From Sandaracinaceae bacterium (GTDB lineage Bacteria > Myxococcota_A > Polyangia > Polyangiales > Sandaracinaceae), in NCBI GenBank assembly GCA_040218145.1, contig JAVJQK010000145.1, positions 1-64,000 on the forward strand: 64,000 nucleotides of DNA, written 5' to 3'. Both the position numbers and the translations under genes were made by a program. Below are positions 22,958-30,397 of the stretch, piece by piece (the first letter of the stretch is position 1; each line of letters starts with the position of its first letter). The notes below the pieces were generated by a model, which worked only from the letters and a program-made list of their open reading frames with translations, did no database searches and was not told the DNA's origin.

Positions 22958-23200
22958 TCACGCCACCGCCTCGTCCGCCGCCAGGTCGCCGGGGCCGGTC
23001 CCTTTCCCGGCCAAGAGCCAGTCCAGCGTGACTGAAGTGGCGGCAGCCCAGCGCTTGCACACATCAACGCCTGGCGTTTGGTCCCCCCTCTCGTAGCGAT
23101 AGACCGAGTTCGGGGTCACCTGCAGGACCCGCGCGAACTCGCTCGCGTTGTCGTGTCCAGCGCTGGTGCGCGCCAGCTTCAGCCTGTCCGCGAGAGTCAT
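22958..23200 (-). CDS. XRE-family repressor (80 aa), CI/Cro-type
   Basis: ATG 23200 lies 8 bases past a promoter -10, so the message is leaderless or nearly so. The product is almost only an HTH_3 domain: ADRLKLARTSAGHDNASEFA, RVLQVTPNSVYRYERGDQTP, WAAATSVTLDWLLAGKG. It is paralogous to the divergent 146-aa protein at 23288 (shared NASEFAR, PNSVYRYERG, then a W and LAG/MAG). It is followed by the convergent lipoprotein gene, so it is monocistronic. Likely one of the two immunity regulators; its short size suits a Cro-like protein. Confidence 0.8.
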   Translation of the reverse strand: MTLADRLKLARTSAGHDNASEFARVLQVTPNSVYRYERGDQTPGVDVCKRWAAATSVTLDWLLAGKGTGPGDLAADEAVA

Positions 23201-23237
23201 ACCTACGCGTACTAACCGATGCGTGGTTTTTGAGCAA
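23201..23237 (-). promoter_or_regulatory. repressor promoter with operator-like sequence
   Basis: Reading leftward: TTGCTC (23237-23232), 17-bp spacer, TAGTAC (23214-23209), then ATG 23200. The spacer contains an AACC-N7-GGTT dyad (23214-23228). The 13-bp word CGTACTAACCGAT (23208-23220) recurs exactly at 23984-23996 over the early promoter. Shared sites at both promoters are expected for a phage repressor operator. Confidence 0.5.
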
Positions 23238-23287
23238 GCCCCTATCGCTTCAGTTCGTTGCCTCGCGCCGCAGCTCGCCAGGACTCT

Positions 23288-23728
23288 ATGGACATGTTTG
23301 AGGCAGACCCAAAGGCAGTAGGCGAGCGAATCCGCCGCGCACGCACCGAAGCGGGGATCACGAACGCCAGCGAGTTTGCGCGCGCGATCGGTGTCCAACC
23401 GAACTCGGTCTATCGCTACGAGAGGGGAGAACAGCTCATCTCCTCTGAGATCCTGACTCGCGTGGCCATGGTGACCGGTCGCTCGATGGAGTGGCTCATG
23501 GCCGGGAGCTCTGAGCCTACCGGTCTCGCCCTCGCGTCCTGGCTGGAGACCCCCACGGGCCGGAGCGCCACGCCGGACGAAGTCGCGTGGCTCCGGCGCG
23601 TCGACCCTGAAGGACTGTTGCCAAACCACACGTTCTTCGACTTGCTTCTGAGCGCCAGGAGACATGGCCTGGGCGCGCAGGACGCCGTGAAGACGGTGGC
23701 TGCTGAAAAGAAGTCACGAAACCCCTGA
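23288..23728 (+). CDS. XRE-family regulator (146 aa), divergent partner
   Basis: ATG 23288 chosen for CAGGA 6 bases upstream; ATG 23294 and TTG 23258 are alternatives. N-terminal HTH_3: GERIRRARTEAGITNASEFA, RAIGVQPNSVYRYERGEQLI, RVAMVTGRSMEWLMAGS. The C-terminal ~70 residues (TPDEVAWLRRVDPEGLLPNH, FFDLLLSARRHGLGAQDAVK) form a second helical part, perhaps for dimerisation. Divergent from the 80-aa XRE gene with an ~87-bp shared control region. As the longer protein it may be the lysogeny repressor, but either could be. Confidence 0.8.
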   Translation: MDMFEADPKAVGERIRRARTEAGITNASEFARAIGVQPNSVYRYERGEQLISSEILTRVAMVTGRSMEWLMAGSSEPTGLALASWLETPTGRSATPDEVAWLRRVDPEGLLPNHTFFDLLLSARRHGLGAQDAVKTVAAEKKSRNP

Positions 23729-23790
23729 CCGAGCGTCAGTCGGATGGGTCGCATCTCGTCTGATCCCCCCGAAACGGGAGGAGCACGACG

Positions 23791-23991
23791 GTGCTGGATG
23801 AACTCAAGCTTGCGTCACGACTCGGTTTCTTGCTGGTCTGTGACGTCACCCTCGAGACTGAAACGGATCGTTCTGGCCGCGTTCTCAGGTTCAATCCAGA
23901 CGCTCCCGAAGACCTCCTAAGGCGCTCAGTCGTAAGGAGCCTCACAGAGGCATTCGAACCTCCCGGTTCAGTTCATACCTTGACGTACTAA
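23791..23991 (+). CDS. small phage protein (66 aa) after the regulator
   Basis: GTG 23791 with a strong GGGAGGAG site upstream. Reads MLDELKLASRLGFLLVCDVT, then acidic and basic stretches ending VHTLTY. The stop codon lies inside the early promoter/operator. No family recognised; likely a small early regulator or accessory protein co-transcribed with the XRE gene. Confidence 0.55.
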   Translation: MLDELKLASRLGFLLVCDVTLETETDRSGRVLRFNPDAPEDLLRRSVVRSLTEAFEPPGSVHTLTY

Positions 23992-24009
23992 CCGATAAGT
24001 GCCTAACTT
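23980..24009 (+). promoter_or_regulatory. early rightward promoter with repressor site
   Basis: TTGACG at 23980-23985, then a weak TAACTT at 24004-24009 (18-bp spacer). The copied operator word CGTACTAACCGAT (23984-23996) overlaps the -35 and the spacer, so repressor binding would block it. It precedes the operon of ~17 genes starting at 24035. Confidence 0.45.
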
Positions 24010-24034
24010 CGTCTCCTCAGAGGAGGGCAGGACG

Positions 24035-24388
24035 ATGATGGGACGAATCGAAGGGTGCGTGGAGCTGGGTGGAGTTCGGGTTCACCTGCGCGTGGAGGGC
24101 CGGCTTGTCCGGGTGGTGGTCGACGGGGGGGAGCGGAGCGAGCTCACCCGGGACGTGCTCGTCGCGGTGGACCGGGGGGCGCGGGCGACGGTGCTCGAGG
24201 ACGCGTCGAGCGAGGTGGCCCGGGTGCGGCTGCTCGAGCGGTGGGGGCCGGCGGTGGTGGCGGCGGTGGCGGACGCGACCGTCGAGGCGCCGAGCCAGGT
24301 GGGCGAGGACGTCCTCGATGCGGTGGGCGAGCGCCGCGGGGTGGTTCTCGCGTTCCCCGCGGTCGTCGACGGGGAGCTGGCGGCGTGA
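24035..24388 (+). CDS. early hypothetical protein (117 aa)
   Basis: ATG 24035 with AGAGGAGG upstream; first gene of the early operon. Beta-rich N-terminus (CVELGGVRVHLRVEGRLVRV) then Ala/Val helices; acidic overall. No recognised domain. Stop overlaps the next start. Confidence 0.6.
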   Translation: MMGRIEGCVELGGVRVHLRVEGRLVRVVVDGGERSELTRDVLVAVDRGARATVLEDASSEVARVRLLERWGPAVVAAVADATVEAPSQVGEDVLDAVGERRGVVLAFPAVVDGELAA

Positions 24389-24666
24389 AGCGGGTGTGCT
24401 TCTACGTGCCCGAGGACGGCTACGTCGAGGGCGTGGGCTACCGGGTCTCGATGGTGACGGAGGGCGAACCGGGCCACCGCCCGACCGGAGACTGGCCGGT
24501 CCCGGCCGGCGGAGTCCGACCCTACTTCTACGGGCACGACCTCGAGAAGGCCCGGGAGCGGGCGCGTCGCCAGAACGCACGCTTCGGGCTGAGCGACGAC
24601 GTCGTCGCCGCGATCGTGGAGTCGTCGATCGGCGCGCAGCTACGGGCTGAGCGAGGTGCTCGATGA
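24385..24666 (+). CDS. early hypothetical protein (93 aa)
   Basis: GTG 24385 overlapping the previous TGA (GTGA). Starts VKRVCFYVPEDGYVEGVGYR, with PYFYGHDLEKARERARRQNA later and a helical end. Composition is protein-like throughout. Function unknown; part of a run of tiny coupled genes. Confidence 0.6.
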   Translation: MKRVCFYVPEDGYVEGVGYRVSMVTEGEPGHRPTGDWPVPAGGVRPYFYGHDLEKARERARRQNARFGLSDDVVAAIVESSIGAQLRAERGAR

Positions 24667-24848
24667 AGCGCGGCGAACTGGAGATCGCGCTCCGCTCGCT
24701 GCGCGCGGTGCTCGAGCAGCAGCGCGAGCGCGGCCCGGTCGCCGTCTCCGAGCCGGAGTCGCCCGGGACGACGCTCTACCTCCAGGGCCGGCGTGAGGGC
24801 CTGGGAATCGCGATCGGGCTCATCTCCGACGCGCTGGGGGAGTCATGA
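24663..24848 (+). CDS. early hypothetical protein (61 aa)
   Basis: ATG 24663 overlapping the previous stop (ATGA). A short two-helix protein (MKRGELEIALRSLRAVLEQQ, GRREGLGIAIGLISDALGES). Unknown function. Confidence 0.6.
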   Translation: MKRGELEIALRSLRAVLEQQRERGPVAVSEPESPGTTLYLQGRREGLGIAIGLISDALGES

Positions 24849-25153
24849 AGCTGCGCGTGGAGGTGACCCAGGAGGACCTCGACGAGGGGACGCGGCTGCA
24901 CGCCTGCGATTGCCCGGTCGGTCGGGCGCTCCGGCGCGCGCTGCTCGCGGCGGGCGTCGCCCTCGACGGCAGCGCGATGCCGGTCACGGTGGCTCCGGAC
25001 GGGACGCGCGACATCCCGGACGTGGTGGTCTACGGCGCCGACGGGATGCTGCGCGCCGAGCTCCCGGCCGGCGCGGTCCAGCTCGTCGACGACTTCGACC
25101 AGGCGCGCGCGCTCGCCCCGCTCACGTTCGACCTCGAGGTCGAGCCATGGTGA
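24845..25153 (+). CDS. early hypothetical protein (102 aa)
   Basis: ATG 24845 overlapping the previous stop. Begins MKLRVEVTQEDLDEGTRLHA and has a CDCPVGRALRRALLAAG segment, a pattern also seen in small phage proteins that fold as mixed alpha/beta; later VVYGADGMLRAEL. Overlaps the next start by 7 bp. Confidence 0.6.
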   Translation: MKLRVEVTQEDLDEGTRLHACDCPVGRALRRALLAAGVALDGSAMPVTVAPDGTRDIPDVVVYGADGMLRAELPAGAVQLVDDFDQARALAPLTFDLEVEPW

Positions 25154-25512
25154 GCGCGCGTTGGGTGAAGTGCCCTCGGTGCGACAGCGAGGCGCGCGGC
25201 GGCTTCGAGTGGCGCGGCCGACCGTCGACGGTCTGCGAGGACTGCCGCGCCAAGGAGACGCCGGCGCCGGACCCGCTCGCCGGCGAGCAGCGCGTCCGAG
25301 CGGTGCTGACCTTCGATCTCGAGCTGGACGGGCCCGGTCCGTACAGCGAGGAGGATCGGCACCACGCGCTCGAGTGCCTGTTGGCGATGGGTGGGCTGCC
25401 GACGGTGACGCGCTTCCTCCGCGTCCAGGAGCCTCGGCCCGTCTCTGAGTCGGGCGACTTCTTCGAGCAGCCCGAGCACGACGGCTTCGCGCCGGTTCGG
25501 AGGCGTCGATGA
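25147..25512 (+). CDS. zinc-ribbon early protein (121 aa) with a C-terminal RRRR tail
   Basis: ATG 25147 (VSARWVKCPRCDSEARGG). Two CxxC pairs (CPRC, CEDC, about residues 9-37) make a zinc ribbon. A beta segment VLTFDLELDGPGPYSEED follows. The end, FFEQPEHDGFAPVRRRR, closely resembles the tail of the host 63-aa protein at 40917 (FFDEPGHDGFEPIRRRR). No catalytic motif; probably a small adaptor or nucleic-acid-binding protein. Confidence 0.6.
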   Translation: MVSARWVKCPRCDSEARGGFEWRGRPSTVCEDCRAKETPAPDPLAGEQRVRAVLTFDLELDGPGPYSEEDRHHALECLLAMGGLPTVTRFLRVQEPRPVSESGDFFEQPEHDGFAPVRRRR

Positions 25513-25835
25513 GCGTCCTCGGTTTGCGGCGTCGACAGCTCCGCGCGCGCGCGGTGGAGCTCCTCACGCACTTCCTGCAGCACGCCGGCTTCGTGCCCCA
25601 CGCGGGCGAGGTGGACGACCTGGTGGAGGCCATCGTCGGCGAAGCCCAGGCCGTAGGCGAGCCGGTGGTGGTCGCCTTCGCGCTCAGCGGGGAGGCAGCC
25701 GAGCGGCTCGTCGCCGAGCACGGCGCCCCAGGTCGGGTCTCGGAGCTGCTGCGCGTGCGGCTGACAGGAGCCCTGACGCGCCCCGGCTCCTGGGAAGCGC
25801 AGCACGTCGAGGCGCTGCTGGCGGGGGAGTCATGA
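25509..25835 (+). CDS. early hypothetical protein (108 aa)
   Basis: ATG 25509 overlaps the previous stop. Helical: LRRRQLRARAVELLTHFLQH, AGEVDDLVEAIVGEAQAVGE, then a hydrophobic VVVAFALSG strand. No membrane segment or known motif. Confidence 0.6.
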   Translation: MSVLGLRRRQLRARAVELLTHFLQHAGFVPHAGEVDDLVEAIVGEAQAVGEPVVVAFALSGEAAERLVAEHGAPGRVSELLRVRLTGALTRPGSWEAQHVEALLAGES

Positions 25836-26329
25836 AGACGCGCCATCGGCCGACGCTCTGTCCTGGGTGCGGATGCCTCCTGAGCTCGTCTGAGGACCCG
25901 CTGCGCCCGGAGCGCAGGCCTCAGCGCGGAAACCTCTGTCTCTGCCGACATTGCGGCGTGCTGCTGACGTACCGGGAGGACCTCACGCTCGAGCGGGTCA
26001 GCGCTGAGCGTGAGGCAGCGCTCAGCCCGAAGGTGAAGGCTGGCCTCGAGGTGGCGCGCCGGACGCGCGAGGCGGAGGTAGCGCGCGCGCTGGTGATCAG
26101 GAGCTACATCGACGAGGCCGAGGGCGGCTACGTGCCGATCGTCGAGTACGGCAACCCCGGTGAGCCCCTCCACGTCGAGCGCTTGCCCATGCTCGCGACG
26201 AAGGCGGAGGCGAGGACCCTCCTCGAGCTGATCAACGCGAGGGTGCGCGCGTTCGCCGAGCGGCAGGGGACGCCCGTCGTGGTCGACCGGCGCACGAGCT
26301 GGGGCGCGCCCGTGCGGGGGAAGGCGTGA
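25832..26329 (+). CDS. zinc-ribbon early protein (165 aa)
   Basis: ATG 25832 overlaps the previous stop. N-terminal ribbon LCPGCGCLLSSSEDPL...LCLCRHCGVLLTYRED supplies four or more cysteines. C-terminal part is alpha/beta (ARALVIRSYIDEAEGGYVPI). One of several zinc proteins in this operon; function unknown. Confidence 0.6.
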   Translation: MKTRHRPTLCPGCGCLLSSSEDPLRPERRPQRGNLCLCRHCGVLLTYREDLTLERVSAEREAALSPKVKAGLEVARRTREAEVARALVIRSYIDEAEGGYVPIVEYGNPGEPLHVERLPMLATKAEARTLLELINARVRAFAERQGTPVVVDRRTSWGAPVRGKA

Positions 26330-26553
26330 TCGTGGTCCGGTGCGACGCGGACGGGTGCTCCGCGGAGGCGCGCATCCCGCCGCGCACGGGCGACCGCGGG
26401 GTTCCTCCGCTCCCGCAGGGATGGCTCCCGAGCGTCTTCTACCCCCGCGGTCTCGACCGCAGCCGACGCACCGAGCGGCAGCCGTGGCGGATGCAGCACT
26501 ACTGCCCCGGGTGCGCCGCGGGGCGTCTCGCCGATCTCGCGAGGGGGGCATGA
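26326..26553 (+). CDS. small Cys-containing early protein (75 aa)
   Basis: GTG 26326 overlaps the previous stop (GTGA). VRCDADGCSAEARIPP and HYCPGCAAGRLADLA give four cysteines placed for one zinc. Short, basic, no other motif. Confidence 0.55.
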   Translation: MIVVRCDADGCSAEARIPPRTGDRGVPPLPQGWLPSVFYPRGLDRSRRTERQPWRMQHYCPGCAAGRLADLARGA

Positions 26554-27002
26554 GCGCCGCCGCGGAGCAGCTCCCGCCGTGCACCGCGCCCTGCACTCGG
26601 TGCGCGCGCGGATGGGTGGGCGGCCAGGAGTGTCGCGCGTGCCTCGGCTCGGGGCTGCGCCACGCGGACGTGGACGAGCGCGCGCGGCCCTTGCCCTCGG
26701 GAGCCATCGAACAGGTCACCGATCGACTCGTCCGCGAGTTCGTCCGCCGCCGCCGGACGGACGCGCAGTACGAGGCGGGCGCGGTCGCGCGCGCGCTCCG
26801 GCTCGAGGCGCCGGAGGCCGTCCTGCCGATGCTGCTGGGGCGTGGGTACGAGGCTGAGGACGCTCGCGCGCTCGCCACCCACGTGGTCGCCGCCGTCGAG
26901 GAGCGCGCGGCCGTGCTCGGCCTGTGGGTCCGGAGCCGCGAGGGCGCCGAGCGGGCGTCGCTCCGCGCGTGGACCTGGAAGGCGCGGGAGGCGATCAAGT
27001 GA
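26550..27002 (+). CDS. DnaJ-type zinc finger early protein (150 aa)
   Basis: ATG 26550 overlaps the previous stop (ATGA). N-terminus CTAPCTRCARGWVGGQECRA followed by CLGSG resembles half of a DnaJ Cys-rich domain (CxxCxGxG). The remainder is helical (IEQVTDRLVREFVRRRRTDA). Role unknown; perhaps a recruiting factor. Confidence 0.6.
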   Translation: MSAAAEQLPPCTAPCTRCARGWVGGQECRACLGSGLRHADVDERARPLPSGAIEQVTDRLVREFVRRRRTDAQYEAGAVARALRLEAPEAVLPMLLGRGYEAEDARALATHVVAAVEERAAVLGLWVRSREGAERASLRAWTWKAREAIK

Positions 27003-27319
27003 CCGACTGGACCAAGCTACGCGAGGACCTGGCGGCGGCGCGGGAGGCGGCCGAGCTGGCCGCGCAGGGCGACGACGGCGGCTCGTCGAACTTCGATGAC
27101 GTGCGCCTCTTCGGCGTGCGCTGGAGCAAGAGGGCGGCGGGCGTGGCCGAGGAGGCAGGGCTCCGCGCACGGCGCGCCACCTGGCTTCGCCGCGCCTGCA
27201 TCAGCCTCGAGCTGCCCGGGACGGGGCAGGGACACACGAGGACGCGCGCAGCCGAGGCCCTCGCGCGCGTGCTGCGCGGGCGCGGCTGGGACGCGAGCGT
27301 CTTCTACATGGCCGACTGA
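26999..27319 (+). CDS. early hypothetical protein (106 aa)
   Basis: GTG 26999 overlaps the previous stop. Helical N-terminus (VTDWTKLREDLAAAREAAEL), Gly/Ser-rich bend, then WSKRAAGVAEEAGLRARRAT and RTRAAEALARVLRGRGWDAS. Likely soluble; not recognised. Confidence 0.55.
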   Translation: MTDWTKLREDLAAAREAAELAAQGDDGGSSNFDDVRLFGVRWSKRAAGVAEEAGLRARRATWLRRACISLELPGTGQGHTRTRAAEALARVLRGRGWDASVFYMAD

Positions 27320-27332
27320 GCTGGAGGGACAG

Positions 27333-27605
27333 ATGGACGAGTTGACGAACAGGGTGATGACGGTCGCCGCGCTCGGACGGCGCGGCATGGAGATCGAGCA
27401 GGCCATGGGGCGCGCGCGCGAGCTGCACGCGGACCCGGCCTACACGGAGGAGCTCGAGCGGCGCCGGCAGGCGCTGCGCGCGCTGGACGCGAAGACGCTC
27501 GTCGAGCGCGGACACCTCGCGGGGCTGTTCCCGGAGGAGCTGGGCGACGTAGAGGCGCTGGCCCGGCACGAGGCGGCCCAGGCGCTCTCGGGGAGGGTCG
27601 AGTGA
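27333..27605 (+). CDS. early hypothetical protein (90 aa)
   Basis: ATG 27333 with GGAGGG upstream. All-helical (MDELTNRVMTVAALGRRGME, ELERRRQALRALDAKTLVER). The stop shares one base with the next start (TGATG), so it is coupled to the ATPase gene. Confidence 0.6.
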   Translation: MDELTNRVMTVAALGRRGMEIEQAMGRARELHADPAYTEELERRRQALRALDAKTLVERGHLAGLFPEELGDVEALARHEAAQALSGRVE

Positions 27606-28918
27606 TGAAGCCGAGCAGGATCGTCCGTCTCTCCGCGAGCAACGTGAAGCGGCTGCGGGCCGTCGAGATCGAGCCCGACGGCTCGCTCGTGGTGATCGCC
27701 GGCCGCAACGGCCAGGGCAAGAGCAGCGTCCTCGACTCGATCTGGATGGCCCTGGGCGGCCGGCGAAGCTTCCCGCCGCGCCCGGTGCGAGACGGGGCCG
27801 AGGAGGCGTGCGTGGAGCTCGAGCTCGACACGGGGCTCGTGGTGACGCGCCGGATCAAGCCCGACGGGCAGACCGCGTTGCAGGTGGCCACCCAGGAGGG
27901 GGCTCGGTTCCCGTCGCCGCAGGCCATGCTCGACGCGCTGGTGGGCGAGCTGAGCTTCGACCCGCTGGACTTCGCGCGGCGCAAGCCGGCCGAGCAGCGC
28001 GAGCTGCTCCGAAAGCTCGTCGGCCTGGACCTCTCCGAGCTCGAGGAGCGGCGCGTGCGTTTCTACGACGAGCGGTCGGACGCGAACCGGGAGGCGAAGC
28101 GGCTGGCAGGGGAGATCAGCGGCGTGCCTCACCACCGTGACGCTCCGGACGAGGAGGTCAGCGTGGCGGCCCTGGCCGCCGAGCTGCGCACCGCCCAGGA
28201 GGCGCGGCGCGAGCTGGACGAGGCGACGCGCGAGGTGGACAAGGCGCAAGCCAACCTCGATGGGGTGCTCGGCGCCGCGGACGAGCTGCGCCACAAGCTC
28301 GCGGCCCTGGAGACGGAGCTCGCGCTCCTGCGCGGGCGCCTGACGCGTTGCGAGGAGCAGGTGGTCCCCGAGCACGAGGAGGCGCTGAGCGAGAAGCGCC
28401 GCCGCGCCGACGAGCTGCGCGCGCGCGTGCCGGAGCTCGAGCCCATCCAGGAGCGGCTCGCGGGCGCGGAGGAGGCGAACCAGAAGGTGCGGGACAACCG
28501 CCGCCGCACCCAGCTCAAGGAGCGCTACGAAGCGGAGGCCGAGCACGCGCGCGCGCTCACCGAGCAGATCGAGGCGGTGGACCGGGAGAAGGCCGAAGCC
28601 ATCGCCGCCGCGAGCTACCCGCTGGAGGGGCTCGGCGTCGGCGACGAGGGTGTGCTCCTGGACGGCGTGCCGTTCGAGCAGGCCAGCTCGGCCGAGCAGC
28701 TGCGGGCGTCGGTCGCGATCGGCCTGGCGCTCAACCCGCAGCTCAAGGTGCTGCTCGTGCGGGACGGGTCGCTGCTCGACTCCGATTCGCTGCGCCTGCT
28801 GGGGGAGCTCGCCAGCGCCGCGGACGCGCAGGTGTGGGTCGAGCGCGTCGACGAGTCGGCCCTCATGGGCGTCGTGATCGAGGACGGCGCGGTGCGCGGC
28901 GCGGAGGCGGCAACGTGA
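27605..28918 (+). CDS. SMC/Rad50-like ATPase (AAA_23 type)
   Basis: ~437 aa from ATG 27605 (GTG 27602 is the next choice). Walker A GRNGQGKSSVLDS near residue 35; a long coiled coil in the middle (residues ~160-330, e.g. LAALETELALLRGRLTRCEE); an ABC-type signature region SSAEQLRASVAIGLAL and a Walker B-like LKVLLVRDGSLLD near the end. This is a small Rad50/SbcC-like protein. It is followed by a recombination-type protein and a nuclease, so it probably acts on phage DNA ends. Glu after Walker B is not obvious, which may alter hydrolysis. Confidence 0.8.
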   Translation: MKPSRIVRLSASNVKRLRAVEIEPDGSLVVIAGRNGQGKSSVLDSIWMALGGRRSFPPRPVRDGAEEACVELELDTGLVVTRRIKPDGQTALQVATQEGARFPSPQAMLDALVGELSFDPLDFARRKPAEQRELLRKLVGLDLSELEERRVRFYDERSDANREAKRLAGEISGVPHHRDAPDEEVSVAALAAELRTAQEARRELDEATREVDKAQANLDGVLGAADELRHKLAALETELALLRGRLTRCEEQVVPEHEEALSEKRRRADELRARVPELEPIQERLAGAEEANQKVRDNRRRTQLKERYEAEAEHARALTEQIEAVDREKAEAIAAASYPLEGLGVGDEGVLLDGVPFEQASSAEQLRASVAIGLALNPQLKVLLVRDGSLLDSDSLRLLGELASAADAQVWVERVDESALMGVVIEDGAVRGAEAAT

Positions 28919-29481
28919 CCCACTACCGGCAATTCTTCGACTCCGACTACATCGGCCACTGGGACCTCGAGGGAGGCCGCGACACGCCGGTCACGATCAC
29001 GCGCGTGAAGGGCGACACCGTCGAGGGCGAGAAGGGGCGCAAGGCGCGGAAGATCATCCTCTTCTTCGCCGAGCTCGAGAAGCCCTTCGTCTGCAACGTG
29101 ACGAACGCGAAGACGATCGCGGCCATCTACGGAACGGACGTGCTGACCTGGGCGCAGAAGCCGATCACCCTCTGCCTCGGCGAAGCGCGAAACCCGTCCA
29201 CGGGGGAGATGGGCCCGTGCCTGCGGGTGCGGCCGACGCCGCCGAAGATGCCACGCCGCGAGGGTGCGCAGCGCCGCGAGCGCGAGGCGCCGCCCGCGAT
29301 CGTAGAGCTCCGAGCGTGCGCGGCCGCGGAGGCGCTGGTGGAGCTGCTCGCTCGGCACGCGCCGTTCTTCGTCGAGCACCACAAGAAGGCGTGGCCCATC
29401 GTCGAGGCGCGGTGCGCGGAGCTCGGCCTGCCGCTCGAGCGCGCGGTCGAGGCCGTCGCCGCCGCTCGGAGCCAGGGGTGA
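28915..29481 (+). CDS. phage recombination-associated protein (188 aa)
   Basis: GTG 28915 overlapping the ATPase stop. It begins VTHYRQFFDSDYIGHWDLEG with ITRVKGDTVEGEKGRKARKI and YGTDVLTWAQKPITLCLGEA, a pattern of conserved phage proteins that sit beside RecE/RecT-type genes. The C-terminal helices are Ala/Glu-rich. Binding to single-stranded DNA is plausible; no family name is sure. Confidence 0.55.
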   Translation: MTHYRQFFDSDYIGHWDLEGGRDTPVTITRVKGDTVEGEKGRKARKIILFFAELEKPFVCNVTNAKTIAAIYGTDVLTWAQKPITLCLGEARNPSTGEMGPCLRVRPTPPKMPRREGAQRREREAPPAIVELRACAAAEALVELLARHAPFFVEHHKKAWPIVEARCAELGLPLERAVEAVAAARSQG

Positions 29482-30377
29482 GCGAGGCCGCAGCGTGGGA
29501 GCCCGTGCACTTCTCGCGGCTCAAGCTCCTGGCGCAGAGCCCGGCGCACTACCGGGTGGGCCACGCTGCGCGCAAAGAGACGGCCGCCATGCGCTTCGGG
29601 ACCGCCGTCCACGTGCTGGCGCTGCGGGGTGAGATCGTCGTCTTCGACGGCGAGCGCGCCGGCAACAGGTGGGCGGCGTTCAAGGAGCTCGTGGCCGGCG
29701 CGGAGCCGTACGTCTACGACGGCCCGCACCGAGGCAACGCGTGGAAGTGGGCCAAGGAGGAGGCGCAGGGCCGCCCCATCGTGACGAGCGAGGACGTCGC
29801 TGCCGCCGCCGCCGGGCGGGCGATCCAGGGGCAGCGCCTCGCGGCCGGTCGCTACCTCTCGCCGATCGTCACCACGGCGGAGTACGACGTGGCGGCGCGC
29901 GTCGCGGAGAAGGTGCGGACGCACGCGGTGGCTGGCGAGCTGCTCGACGGAATGCACGAGCAGCCGCTGCGCTGGGACCGGGCGGGCCGGGCGTGCGCCG
30001 GGACGCTCGACGTGATGGGTCCGCGGCGAATCGTCGACCTGAAGACGACCACGAAGGCGGACCCCGAGTGGTTCCCGCACCACGGTCGCAAGCTGCACTA
30101 CCACGCGCAGCTGGACTGGTACGCGGGCGGAGCACGCGAGAACGGCCACATCACCGACGCGTGCTTCATCGTGGCCGTCGAGACGACGGAGCCGCACGCG
30201 GTGACCGCGTTCGAGCTGTCCGAGCGCGCGCTCGAGGCGGGCGCTCGACAGACGCACCTCTGGCTCGAGCGGCTGAAGGGGTGCGAGGCCGCGGACGAGT
30301 GGCCCGAGTACGTGCAGAGCGTCGTGCCGTTCGACCTGCCCGACGACGACTTCTTTTCGACGCTCACGGGCCTGTGA
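29478..30377 (+). CDS. PD-(D/E)XK exonuclease, RecE/YqaJ-like
   Basis: 299 aa from GTG 29478 overlapping the previous stop. The fold markers are SRLKLLAQSPAHYRVGHAAR, a Gly-Thr-His segment FGTAVHVLAL, AGTLDVMGPRRIVDLKTTTK with the catalytic Asp and (D)xK (about 176-188), and YHAQLDWYAGG. It should be a 5'-3' exonuclease in phage recombination. A matching RecT/Bet annealing protein is not identified; the 188-aa neighbour or the ParB-like protein may take its place. Confidence 0.78.
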   Translation: MSEAAAWEPVHFSRLKLLAQSPAHYRVGHAARKETAAMRFGTAVHVLALRGEIVVFDGERAGNRWAAFKELVAGAEPYVYDGPHRGNAWKWAKEEAQGRPIVTSEDVAAAAAGRAIQGQRLAAGRYLSPIVTTAEYDVAARVAEKVRTHAVAGELLDGMHEQPLRWDRAGRACAGTLDVMGPRRIVDLKTTTKADPEWFPHHGRKLHYHAQLDWYAGGARENGHITDACFIVAVETTEPHAVTAFELSERALEAGARQTHLWLERLKGCEAADEWPEYVQSVVPFDLPDDDFFSTLTGL

Positions 30378-30397
30378 GCGAGCCACCTGGAGGGACG

